A DNA stretch of 64,000 nucleotides from Desulfopila sp. IMCC35008 (GTDB taxonomy: Bacteria; Desulfobacterota; Desulfobulbia; Desulfobulbales; Desulfocapsaceae). The stretch spans positions 62,001-126,000 of the forward strand of contig NZ_CP050700.1 of assembly GCF_010646885.2 (NCBI RefSeq), read 5' to 3'. Numbering within the stretch: the stretch's first letter is position 1; each line of letters starts with the position of its first letter. Below are positions 25,974-33,420 of this stretch, piece after piece. A program made the position numbers and the translations under genes. The notes beneath the pieces were generated by a model. It was not told the origin of the DNA. It saw nothing but the letters and a program-made list of their open reading frames with translations, and made no database searches.

Positions 25974-26974
25974 CTGTGAAAGTGGGTATTAACGGATTTG
26001 GACGTATAGGTAGAAACATGTTCCGGGCAATAAGTAAGGATCCTGTTTTTGCGGATATCGAGGTCGTGGCAATTAACGATTTAACCGATAACGCAACCCT
26101 GGCTCATTTACTCAAATACGATTCCGTAATGGGAACCTATGAGAAGGAAGTGAGCAGTGATGATGCCGGTATTACGGTGGACGGAAGACACATTGCTGTT
26201 TCCAGTCATCGCAACCCGGCGGATATTCCGTGGGGTGATCTTGGTGTCGAGTATGTTGCGGAGTGCACCGGGATTTTTCGTGATGCAGAATCTGCTCAGG
26301 CCCACATTGATGCCGGTGCCAGTAAGGTTGTGATCTCCGCCCCGGCCAAAGGCAGCGTGAAGACCTTTGTGATGGGTGTCAACGAAGATGAGTATGACGC
26401 CACCCAGCACCATATCGTCTCAAACGCTTCCTGTACCACCAACTGCCTGGCGCCTTTCGCCAAGGTTGTTCTGGATAATTTTGGAATCGAGCGTGGTCTG
26501 ATGACCACTGTTCACGCTTACACTGGCGACCAGCGTCTTCTTGACTTTCCTCATTCTGACCCTCGCCGTGCCCGTGCTGCCGCACTTTCCATGATTCCTA
26601 CCAAGACTGGTGCGGCTGCTGCTGTTTCTCTGGTTATTCCGGAACTGAAAGGGAAATTTGACGGCCTGGCCGTACGCGTTCCCACCCCGACGGTCTCGCT
26701 CGTTGATGCCGTTATGGAAGTGGAGAAAGAGACCACGGTAGAAGAGGTAAATGCTGCCCTGAAAGCTGCGGCCAACCGGTATCTTGGTTACACCGACCTG
26801 CCTCTTGTTTCCATTGATTTCCAGGGTGATGGGCACTCTTCCATCGTTGACGGGCAGTGCACCAAGGTTATTGGCAAGACCGTCAAGGTTATGAGCTGGT
26901 ATGATAATGAGTGGGGCTATTCAAACAGGATGTGGGATCTTATTCTGCACATGGAGGCCAATAAGGCTCTGTAA
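25970..26974 (+). CDS. gap: Glyceraldehyde-3-phosphate dehydrogenase
   Basis: A glycolytic/gluconeogenic enzyme, 334 residues as usual for the family. The Rossmann motif [10 protein letters not shown] is at residues 6-15, the coenzyme-selecting aspartate falls in INDLTD (35-40), and the catalytic Cys155 lies in [12 protein letters not shown]. The end reads [12 protein letters not shown]. The start overlaps the glgA stop (ATGA), so sugar storage and triose metabolism are transcribed together here. Confidence 0.97.
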   Translation: MTVKVGINGFGRIGRNMFRAISKDPVFADIEVVAINDLTDNATLAHLLKYDSVMGTYEKEVSSDDAGITVDGRHIAVSSHRNPADIPWGDLGVEYVAECTGIFRDAESAQAHIDAGASKVVISAPAKGSVKTFVMGVNEDEYDATQHHIVSNASCTTNCLAPFAKVVLDNFGIERGLMTTVHAYTGDQRLLDFPHSDPRRARAAALSMIPTKTGAAAAVSLVIPELKGKFDGLAVRVPTPTVSLVDAVMEVEKETTVEEVNAALKAAANRYLGYTDLPLVSIDFQGDGHSSIVDGQCTKVIGKTVKVMSWYDNEWGYSNRMWDLILHMEANKAL

Positions 26975-26978
26975 AAGG

Positions 26979-27168
26979 TTTCACAGCACTTCATCTGTTC
27001 ACGATCAGTCCGAACCGCATATGTCTAATATAGCGGCACGGACTGCTTGTGAACTCCTAAAGCACTGTGAAAGCTTTTGGGAACATTGCTTTAGGGTAAT
27101 ACAAAAGTCGATAAATGCCTCGGTTGAGTTGTGCCCCGAATTACGGGGTCGTCCGGGGCGTTGTTTTT
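26979..27168 (+). ncRNA. Candidate structured RNA with terminator before the PPDK-like gene
   Basis: The gap-to-PPDK intergenic region folds unusually well on paper. Stems: TTTCACAG (26979-26986) with CTGTGAAA (27065-27072); GTTCAC (26997-27002) with GTGAAC (27049-27054); CAGTCCG (27006-27012) with CGGACTG (27039-27045); CCGC (27015-27018) with GCGG (27033-27036). CCTAAAGCA (27056-27064) also pairs perfectly with TGCTTTAGG (27087-27095), which crosses the first stem, so the two form a pseudoknot or exclude each other. GCCCCG (27133-27138) with CGGGGC (27154-27159) and a T-rich tract then look like a terminator 40 bases before the next gene. It could be a riboswitch-like leader, a small RNA, or the 3' end of gap. 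I match it to no known class. Confidence 0.45.
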
Positions 27169-27206
27169 TATGATGTTATTTTTAGTAACGGCAATTGAGG
27201 TGAGTG

Positions 27207-30200
27207 ATGGAGCCTACTACAGATGTCGGTCCCATAGAGTCTGATGCTTTACGGGCCAACCTGCTGGAGACGGCAGGAAAGGTTGAGATTGATCCTGAAC
27301 TGTTTCTCCTGCTTGAGGTGGTTGAGAAATACAAAGGGCTCCACTCTTCGCTTGAGAAATTGTTGTATGAGGTGTGCCATCCCTTTCGCAACTGGAAAAT
27401 GATCCTGCCGCAGCTACGCAGTTTTGTTTTAAAAAATAGCGGGCATTACCGGGTTCATGAGAAAGGTCCGGAAGCATTCCGCCTATTTTCAAGACTGTTT
27501 TTTGAGGCGCTGGAGGAAACCCAGCGCGATTCGTCTCTGCTGAGTCAGGTGGTCGGGGCCAAGTTAGCCTGGATCGACAAGATGATCACCCTCTTCAATC
27601 ATCAGGATCTGGATAGATTTGATGATTCGCTTAACGAGATGTTCAAACGGCTCGAGGAGTTGGATCGGGAGGATGATGCAATTATTATGCATATCGTCCA
27701 CGGACAGCATTCAGTGAAAAAACTGGCTACTCGAATTGTCGATTTCAGTACCAGCGGTCGCACAACTTTCGATTATACCCCTCTCGCCTCTCTGGTGAGA
27801 ACAGTGCTGCGAAAAAATTATGAATACTGGCTGAAGGAGGATGACCCTCGCCAGTGGTTTATCGAAAACTGCGACCCGCTTCACGGTGACAGGCAGTCGG
27901 TGGAATTGTTCGCCAAGGTCTCACACGATTCTATGAAGGTGCACATTGCTGCGATCGAGGAGCTTGACTTTGATACGGATCCAATAGGTGCCTTGAAGGT
28001 ATTGCTGGGTCTACCTGCTCATGTAGACATTGTCCGCCTGTATCGTGATATCCCGGATGTGCTGGTGAAAGCTGAATATGGGTTAGCTTCACCACTGGAG
28101 GATGGGGCACAACTGCATCATTTCATTGAAAACCAGAAACTGCTCTTTCTCTTCCGGATAATGGATACCCAGGGGTTATACCTCATTCATGAGGAAACCC
28201 TGCGAGAGATTAATCGCAGCCTGGTTCAGTTGATTCGCCAGCAGAGTTTCGAGGAGATTGAGGATTTCCTGCTCACCACGTTTCAGCTCTTAAAGGTTAA
28301 TGTTCGTAAATTTCCTCATACCTCGTTGCAGTGTATACAGGTGTTGGGAGGGGAGGTGTTTGATCGGGGAAACAGCCGGATGGTTGAGGCCTTTCTCTGG
28401 GGCTTGGTACGGTTCGGTTTTCAGCACGTCAGTGTGGAAGGTGTGGATGAAAACTGGCAACCGTTGCTGAATCCGGCTCACTTAAGTAATATCCGTGTCT
28501 GGTTGCACCTCATCATGAGGGAACCTAAATGGTGCTCTACCCTTTTCTCTGCCCTGATTATTCATCTTAAACTCTCGGGTACCTGTGTAAAGGATACAGA
28601 CCTCTTTCAACGGGATATCACTGAGTTGCTGAACCATCCCATTGAGCCAATTTACAACTTGTCCAAACAGTTCACCAAGCTCATGCCGGTTTTTTATAAC
28701 GAGATCGGCTCAGAGGGGGAGCTGCGGGATGTCTCAACCGAGCTTGATGAGATTCACCGTCGAAAGGACCTGTTGATTCATTTTTTGCGAAAGCAGGGGC
28801 ATGTTGAGAGTTCCAACCTGATTGTTGATTTCATCAAGGCAATCTTCAGATTTTGGAAGAGTGGCAAGAAGGAGCTGCTGTTGCCGTATCTTCCGGAAGA
28901 GGTGTATAACCAGGTGGCTGTCAAGGGCACTTTTGTCGATGACCAGTATCTGTTGAGCGAACGGGTATGGTCTTCGCTGGAGATTGCTGATGTCGACGAT
29001 CTGCTGGAAATTGATCCGGAGGACCTTGCCGGTTTTCTGGCCCTGCAGACAGATTTCACCCCCCATGAGGTTCGTCGGTTTGAACTGCTGGTCAAGATGT
29101 ATAAGTTGCTGTACCAGAAATATGAGCTGGGCTTCCAGGAAATAAAAATGGAATTGCAGCAGGCTGTCCACGATGGTTTTCCGGAAGTAGAAGCGGTTCT
29201 TGAGGTTCTGGAAGAAGAAGATACCGAAAAATGCCTTGAAGTTATCCTGGAGACGCTCGGCGCTCTTAAGGTGATTATCCTCTCTGAAAAGACCTTTGAG
29301 GCCCGGGAAGACATTTATTACAAAAGGCATATTGCCGTGGATATTCCTTCTGTTTACGGACGATATAAAGAAAAGAAGTTCGATGCCTTAAGCCTTACGT
29401 TCCGTCTCGAGAACCTGGCGACACTCTATCTTGAGAAACTGCCTGAAACCGTCAACCTGTCGTTTATCACCCAGGCGACCTTCTGGAATATCGTACGCTG
29501 TCTGCGCATATTCATGCAGGCCCTCAAAATTGACGGGATCACTTCACGCAGACTCGAAACCTACATGTCTTTGCTGACCAATTCACTTAAAGTGCGGAGG
29601 TTTTCCTATACCCAGTATCTCGATATCTTCCGTGGCCTTTCAGAAGGTGTGAAGGATATAATTTACGCCTACTACACCAACATCCACCAGAATAATCTCT
29701 CGATCATCATCCCCCAGATTGGCCGGGAAAACCTGCTGCATAAGTACACAAACCTCTATGACGATGCCGATGTGTCCACCTCGGTCCAGCGCCTTTCTGA
29801 AACGTTTTTGCGGGAATTGATTTCTACGACCTTCGGTTTGCAGCATCTGGATAATTTTATCCTCATGATCATCCAGACCCTGGAGAGCCAGAAGGATAAA
29901 CTGAATGAACAGCATCTCGACCTGCTGATGACCTATAACCAGGAAAAGGCGATCTCTTTATTGCATGACCCGAATCCATATACCCATAACCTGATTCATC
30001 TGGGTAATAAGGGCTTTAACCTGGCTACCCTCATGGCTGAGAATATCCCGGTCCCGCCAGCTTTTGCCATGACCACCGAGATTTTCCGTTGTCGCGACGT
30101 TGTATTCGGGTATACCCAGGCGCGTGAAGAGTTGATGCAGCGCATCCGTGAAGCACTCAATCAGGTTGAGGAGATAACCGGCCGGGTGTACGGGTCCTCT

Positions 30201-31481
30201 GATTGTCCCCTGTTGCTGTCAGTTCGAAGTGGCGGCGCTATTTCCATGCCCGGGATGATGGCGACTGTCCATAATGTTGGCTTTAACGAGGATATTATTA
30301 CCGAATATGTCCGAAAAGGTGGCAATGAGTATGTGGCCTGGGACAATTACCGACGTTTTTTGCAGTCCTGGGCGATGATCTCCGGGGTGGAAAGGGAAGA
30401 CTTCCAGGGCTTGATGAACGAGGCCAAGGAGAAGTACGGTGTCTCCCTTAAACGGCAATTTTCTGCCACACAGATGAAAGAGCTGGCCCTCTCCTACCAG
30501 AAGCTTGTTCGCAAGAGAGGCATGGGAATACCGGATGACCCCTGGCTGCAACTCATGAGTGCGGTGGAGCTCGTGCTTGACTCGTGGGGCACCTCAAAAG
30601 CCTCGGATTACCGGAAGATCATGGATGTCTCCGACGCCTGGGGAACGGCGGTGATCGTCCAGGCGATGGTCTTTGGCAACAAGAGTGGTCATGCCGGTTC
30701 CGGGGTGGTTTTTACCGCTCACCCCTACCGGAAAGTACAACGCGTTGCTCTCTGGGGTGACTATGCCTATGGCGACCAGGGAGAAGATATTGTCTCCGGG
30801 TTGGTAACCAGCTGCGCAGTATCTGTGGAGCAGGCCGAACTCGACGGACGTTCCGTGGATGAAACCCTCGAGCGAAGATTTCCTGCCATCTACAATGAAT
30901 TGCTCCTGATATCACGAGATCTTGTGTACGAGAAAAGGTGGAACCCGCAAGAGATTGAATTTACCTTTGAAGGTCCCGAGCCGGATCAGCTGTTCCTCTT
31001 GCAGACCCGTGATATGATAACCATTAAAAAGAAAGAGCACTTGAGCGTTTTTGTCGAGACGCCGGAACTTGAGGCCGCTTATCTTGGCCAGGGTGTTGGT
31101 GTGTCCGGTTCTGCTTTTTCCGGGAAAGCGGTTTTTACCGAGGAAAATATCCGCCAGTTGCGTGAAACGGATCCGGATGCAAGGCTGATTCTCATCCGGC
31201 AGGATACGGTCCCTGAAGATATCAAGGTCATCAATATGGCGGATGCACTGCTGACCTCAAGAGGAGGCCAGACATCTCACGCCTCGGTAGTGGCTGTTCG
31301 ACTGGAAAAAAACTGCGTGGTGGGTGTTCGGAAGCTGAAAGTGTACGAAACAGCCCAGTATTGTGAGATAGGAGAGGAGCGAATACACTTTGGTGATGAT
31401 GTGTCCATTGATGGACGTAACGGTCTGGTCCTGAAGGGAATGCATCCCATTCGGGAAGAGTATCACATTTTACCTATTTAG
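27207..31481 (+). CDS. PPDK-like protein: large N-terminal region, ATP-grasp and phosphohistidine domains, no PEP/pyruvate barrel
   Basis: A 1424-residue protein. Residues about 1-925 are helical and unlike anything I recognise. From about 930 it follows pyruvate phosphate dikinase: LGNKGFNLATLMAENIPVPPAFAMTT, LSVRSGGAISMPGMMATVHNVG, VFTAHPYRK and LFLLQTRDM form the ATP-grasp part, and TSRGGQTSHASVVAV near the end holds the phosphohistidine His1358. The chain stops about 65 residues later, so the C-terminal TIM barrel that binds PEP or pyruvate is missing. It can probably phosphorylate its own histidine, but the partner or acceptor is unknown. The ATG at 27207 has TTGAGG 6 bases upstream; a GTG one codon earlier is less well spaced. 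It lies after glgA-gap. Confidence 0.85.
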   Translation: MEPTTDVGPIESDALRANLLETAGKVEIDPELFLLLEVVEKYKGLHSSLEKLLYEVCHPFRNWKMILPQLRSFVLKNSGHYRVHEKGPEAFRLFSRLFFEALEETQRDSSLLSQVVGAKLAWIDKMITLFNHQDLDRFDDSLNEMFKRLEELDREDDAIIMHIVHGQHSVKKLATRIVDFSTSGRTTFDYTPLASLVRTVLRKNYEYWLKEDDPRQWFIENCDPLHGDRQSVELFAKVSHDSMKVHIAAIEELDFDTDPIGALKVLLGLPAHVDIVRLYRDIPDVLVKAEYGLASPLEDGAQLHHFIENQKLLFLFRIMDTQGLYLIHEETLREINRSLVQLIRQQSFEEIEDFLLTTFQLLKVNVRKFPHTSLQCIQVLGGEVFDRGNSRMVEAFLWGLVRFGFQHVSVEGVDENWQPLLNPAHLSNIRVWLHLIMREPKWCSTLFSALIIHLKLSGTCVKDTDLFQRDITELLNHPIEPIYNLSKQFTKLMPVFYNEIGSEGELRDVSTELDEIHRRKDLLIHFLRKQGHVESSNLIVDFIKAIFRFWKSGKKELLLPYLPEEVYNQVAVKGTFVDDQYLLSERVWSSLEIADVDDLLEIDPEDLAGFLALQTDFTPHEVRRFELLVKMYKLLYQKYELGFQEIKMELQQAVHDGFPEVEAVLEVLEEEDTEKCLEVILETLGALKVIILSEKTFEAREDIYYKRHIAVDIPSVYGRYKEKKFDALSLTFRLENLATLYLEKLPETVNLSFITQATFWNIVRCLRIFMQALKIDGITSRRLETYMSLLTNSLKVRRFSYTQYLDIFRGLSEGVKDIIYAYYTNIHQNNLSIIIPQIGRENLLHKYTNLYDDADVSTSVQRLSETFLRELISTTFGLQHLDNFILMIIQTLESQKDKLNEQHLDLLMTYNQEKAISLLHDPNPYTHNLIHLGNKGFNLATLMAENIPVPPAFAMTTEIFRCRDVVFGYTQAREELMQRIREALNQVEEITGRVYGSSDCPLLLSVRSGGAISMPGMMATVHNVGFNEDIITEYVRKGGNEYVAWDNYRRFLQSWAMISGVEREDFQGLMNEAKEKYGVSLKRQFSATQMKELALSYQKLVRKRGMGIPDDPWLQLMSAVELVLDSWGTSKASDYRKIMDVSDAWGTAVIVQAMVFGNKSGHAGSGVVFTAHPYRKVQRVALWGDYAYGDQGEDIVSGLVTSCAVSVEQAELDGRSVDETLERRFPAIYNELLLISRDLVYEKRWNPQEIEFTFEGPEPDQLFLLQTRDMITIKKKEHLSVFVETPELEAAYLGQGVGVSGSAFSGKAVFTEENIRQLRETDPDARLILIRQDTVPEDIKVINMADALLTSRGGQTSHASVVAVRLEKNCVVGVRKLKVYETAQYCEIGEERIHFGDDVSIDGRNGLVLKGMHPIREEYHILPI

Positions 31482-31941
31482 GAGGGTGTCGGAGAATTAC
31501 CATCTTTGCTCATATCAATGCCTTGAGCTGATATTGCGAGCATCAATTTCCCGACAATAACACCGAGTTAGGAAAATGGGTTTTCTCCGACGGGCTCCTG
31601 ATTTTCATTCTAAAGCCAGTTGGTCGAGGGGTAAAACACTATTGTCCTGCCAATGTGTTGAAGCAACTGGGGTTTTTGCGTGGTGGCCAGGATGGAGCGT
31701 GTGTGGTGATCATTATTAAACGGGTCCGGCAGAATCGTGGATGGGGCTGAAGAACAGGCTGGAAAAGGAATTTTTTCGATTGTTGTGGACATTTACCGCA
31801 ATGTATATTTATATTTACATCGCCATAGTATTTCGTTAGGCGAAAATCCCTCTATCGTGTTCTATGTGTTTTAATATCGTGATTTCTCACGGTGAATTAT
31901 ATTTTTTGTTCATACATTAATTTTTTAAAGGTCTTTAATCC
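31482..31941. other. 460-base gap after the PPDK-like gene with nested inverted repeats
   Basis: No gene is supported here. Directly after the stop, GTCGGAGAA (31488-31496) pairs with TTCTCCGAC (31583-31591). Inside that pair, TGCTCATATCA (31507-31517) pairs with TGATAT...GAGCA (31529-31542) with a 3-base bulge. This makes a branched 3'-UTR structure about 104 bases long, without a T-run. The right part is AT-rich and should hold the promoter of the small SAP-like gene. A 60-codon minus-strand ORF at 31610-31792 shows nothing recognisable. Confidence 0.45.
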
Positions 31942-32184
31942 ATGGCACCGAAAACCTACCGCAGGGGCCCAAAACTATTTTCTCTCGCACGAAAGAAAGC
32001 CCTCCGACTCGACATACCCCAACATAAGGGAATCAAGCTTGCAGAATTGATTTGCCGTATCCAGGAAAAGGAAGGCAACCTGCCTTGTTATCAGCGTAAA
32101 GAGACATGTTCCCAGATGACATGTTGTTGGCAGGCGTCTTGCAACGCAGAAATGACAGACGAAGAAAAAGGAACCAGCCACTGA
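31942..32184 (+). CDS. Small SAP-like cysteine-containing protein
   Basis: An 80-residue protein. The middle reads KGIKLAELICRIQEKEGNLPCYQRKETC and continues to CCWQASC; the pattern ELIRxIQxxEGNxxCF...CxxxxCCWxxxC is one I know from many small SAP-domain or Rho-N-like proteins of proteobacteria. The SAP-like helices suggest nucleic-acid binding, and the conserved cysteines suggest metal binding; both are inferences. It stands alone, with an inverted repeat just after its stop. Confidence 0.7.
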   Translation: MAPKTYRRGPKLFSLARKKALRLDIPQHKGIKLAELICRIQEKEGNLPCYQRKETCSQMTCCWQASCNAEMTDEEKGTSH

Positions 32185-32201
32185 CTGGTGAACAACATCT
32201 G

Positions 32202-32238
32202 ATCGGCAGAGGTACACCATGTTTTTTACTCTGCCGAT
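32202..32238 (+). terminator. Inverted repeat after the SAP-like gene
   Basis: ATCGGCAGAG (32202-32211) pairs perfectly with CTCTGCCGAT (32229-32238) around a 17-base loop that contains six T. No T-run follows the stem, so it is a weaker terminator candidate or an mRNA-end stabiliser. Confidence 0.45.
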
Positions 32239-32366
32239 TGTGATGTATAGTATTCTCTCTCAGTGTAAAGACCCTGGCGTAGTAAGGGGCAGGATTCGCC
32301 TGCTGCTGCACCTAACCCGGATTTATTCATCACTTCAGGCGAACCTGGACTGCTCATTAAGCGGGG

Positions 32367-32576
32367 TTACCGTGATTGGGGAATACCAAGTTTTTTGAGG
32401 AAAAACTCCATGGGGCAGAACTTGGTGATTCCAAACTGGAAGAGGTTCAGGCCGACAAAGGCTGTAAACAGCAACCAGTATTTGGAATGAAAGATCGGGC
32501 TGGCCTCAACCCCTAAAGCAAGGCTGATGAGGATGAATGTTCCGGCTATGGTATGAATCCAGTCAGTTGTGATCAT
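32367..32576 (-). CDS. DUF2892-family inner-membrane protein
   Basis: A 69-residue protein with two membrane helices (about 5-24 and 33-50) and the family ending CPMEFFLKKLG. DUF2892 domains also form the membrane part of YgaP-type rhodaneses. I start at ATG 32574-32576, preceded by TTGAGGTG. It is 30 bases downstream of the ArsR gene on the same strand, a common pairing that suggests ArsR controls it. Confidence 0.82.
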   Translation of the reverse strand: MITTDWIHTIAGTFILISLALGVEASPIFHSKYWLLFTAFVGLNLFQFGITKFCPMEFFLKKLGIPQSR

Positions 32577-32606
32577 AGTGCACCTCAATGTCGACCGGGG
32601 GGTGCC

Positions 32607-32897
32607 TCAGTCGAAGTGTGGACAAAACAGACTGCGCATGGTTTGAATCAAGTCGATTATTCGCTTGTCGGTAATGCGGTTGTAAATGAAATTTGCATCT
32701 TTGCGGTAATCAATAATGCCCTGGCTGCGCAGGATGTTTAGATGCTGTGAGACATTGGCATTGGTTGTTTCAACCTGATCACGAATATCTCCAACGGACA
32801 GTTCTTTTTCCTGTAACAGGCAAAGGATCTTCAGCCGTATCGGGTGAGACATCGATTTCAATATTTTCGACATCGCGTCGATCTGCTCGTCTTTCAT
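32607..32897 (-). CDS. ArsR/SmtB-family transcriptional regulator
   Basis: A 96-residue winged-helix repressor. The segments MSKILKSMSHPIRLKIL, LSVGDIRDQVETTNANVSQHLNILRSQGII and DANFIYNRITD match the family helix-turn-helix and wing. The classical ELCVCD-type metal site at the start of helix 3 is absent (ELSVGD instead), so it probably senses something other than As/Cd/Pb through that site. Cys88 near the C-terminus is a lone cysteine in LFCPHFD. It likely controls the DUF2892 gene behind it. AAGAGG before the ATG is a good ribosome-binding site. Confidence 0.9.
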   Translation of the reverse strand: MKDEQIDAMSKILKSMSHPIRLKILCLLQEKELSVGDIRDQVETTNANVSQHLNILRSQGIIDYRKDANFIYNRITDKRIIDLIQTMRSLFCPHFD

Positions 32898-33420
32898 GGT
32901 CTATGTGCCTCTTATCTGGAGCATTTTCCATATCTTTGCATGTCAATTCATGCCATAATCCTGCAAAAAACACCTGTTTGCTCGCCTGAGTTAGCTTTTA
33001 ATGTAATAGTTATATTCCCTTTGTAAAGCTTTTTCTCATTCAAACTCTCTCACCACTTTTCCTCTGGTAGTTGTTGTGTATTCTCATTTTATTCAATTTG
33101 TTACAAGTGTAACCCTTCGTTGTTGATGCCCGGTTTCAGGACCGTTGGAGGGAATCGTTAGCCCCTGAACAGGTGTTGTTCAAAAAGTAGTACTGGAAAT
33201 GGACAGGAAAATTGGGCACAATAAAATCCACGTATCAATATATTTGATACGTGGATTTTGTTTCACTTACAGAATTATGCGCAGAGGAGAGGATGAGAGG
33301 CACGATAACCTGAATGAAGTAGCAGCCGGTAAACTGTCTGCACTTACCTGCCCGGCGAGTTGGGGGTATGGCGCTGCATTGACGTACAACCGGTCCGCAA
33401 TCCTGAACAAGGAGAAACGT
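32898..33420. other. 523-base divergent intergenic region (arsR / acs)
   Basis: I see no supported gene. The region is AT-rich near arsR. It holds a TTGACA hexamer at 32941-32946 on the minus strand (no good -10 found) and the large inverted repeat upstream of acs. The acs reading frame stays open to 33199, but that stretch reads through the inverted repeat and looks like non-coding leader. Confidence 0.5.
33223..33259 (+). promoter_or_regulatory. 16-base perfect inverted repeat in the acs leader
   Basis: AAAATCCACGTATCAA (33223-33238) pairs with TTGATACGTGGATTTT (33244-33259) over the 5-base loop TATAT. It is 160 bases upstream of the acs start. It could be a terminator-like hairpin, an attenuator or an operator; A-rich and T-rich ends favour an RNA hairpin. 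Confidence 0.6.

Noticed and set aside
31610-31792. 60-codon minus-strand ORF in the gap after the PPDK-like gene
   Set aside because: Low-complexity composition, no convincing ribosome-binding site and no recognisable motif.
33199-33420. N-terminal extension of acs
   Set aside because: The 74 extra residues cross a perfect 16-base inverted repeat, are unlike the family, and ATG 33421 has a strong AAGGAG site.
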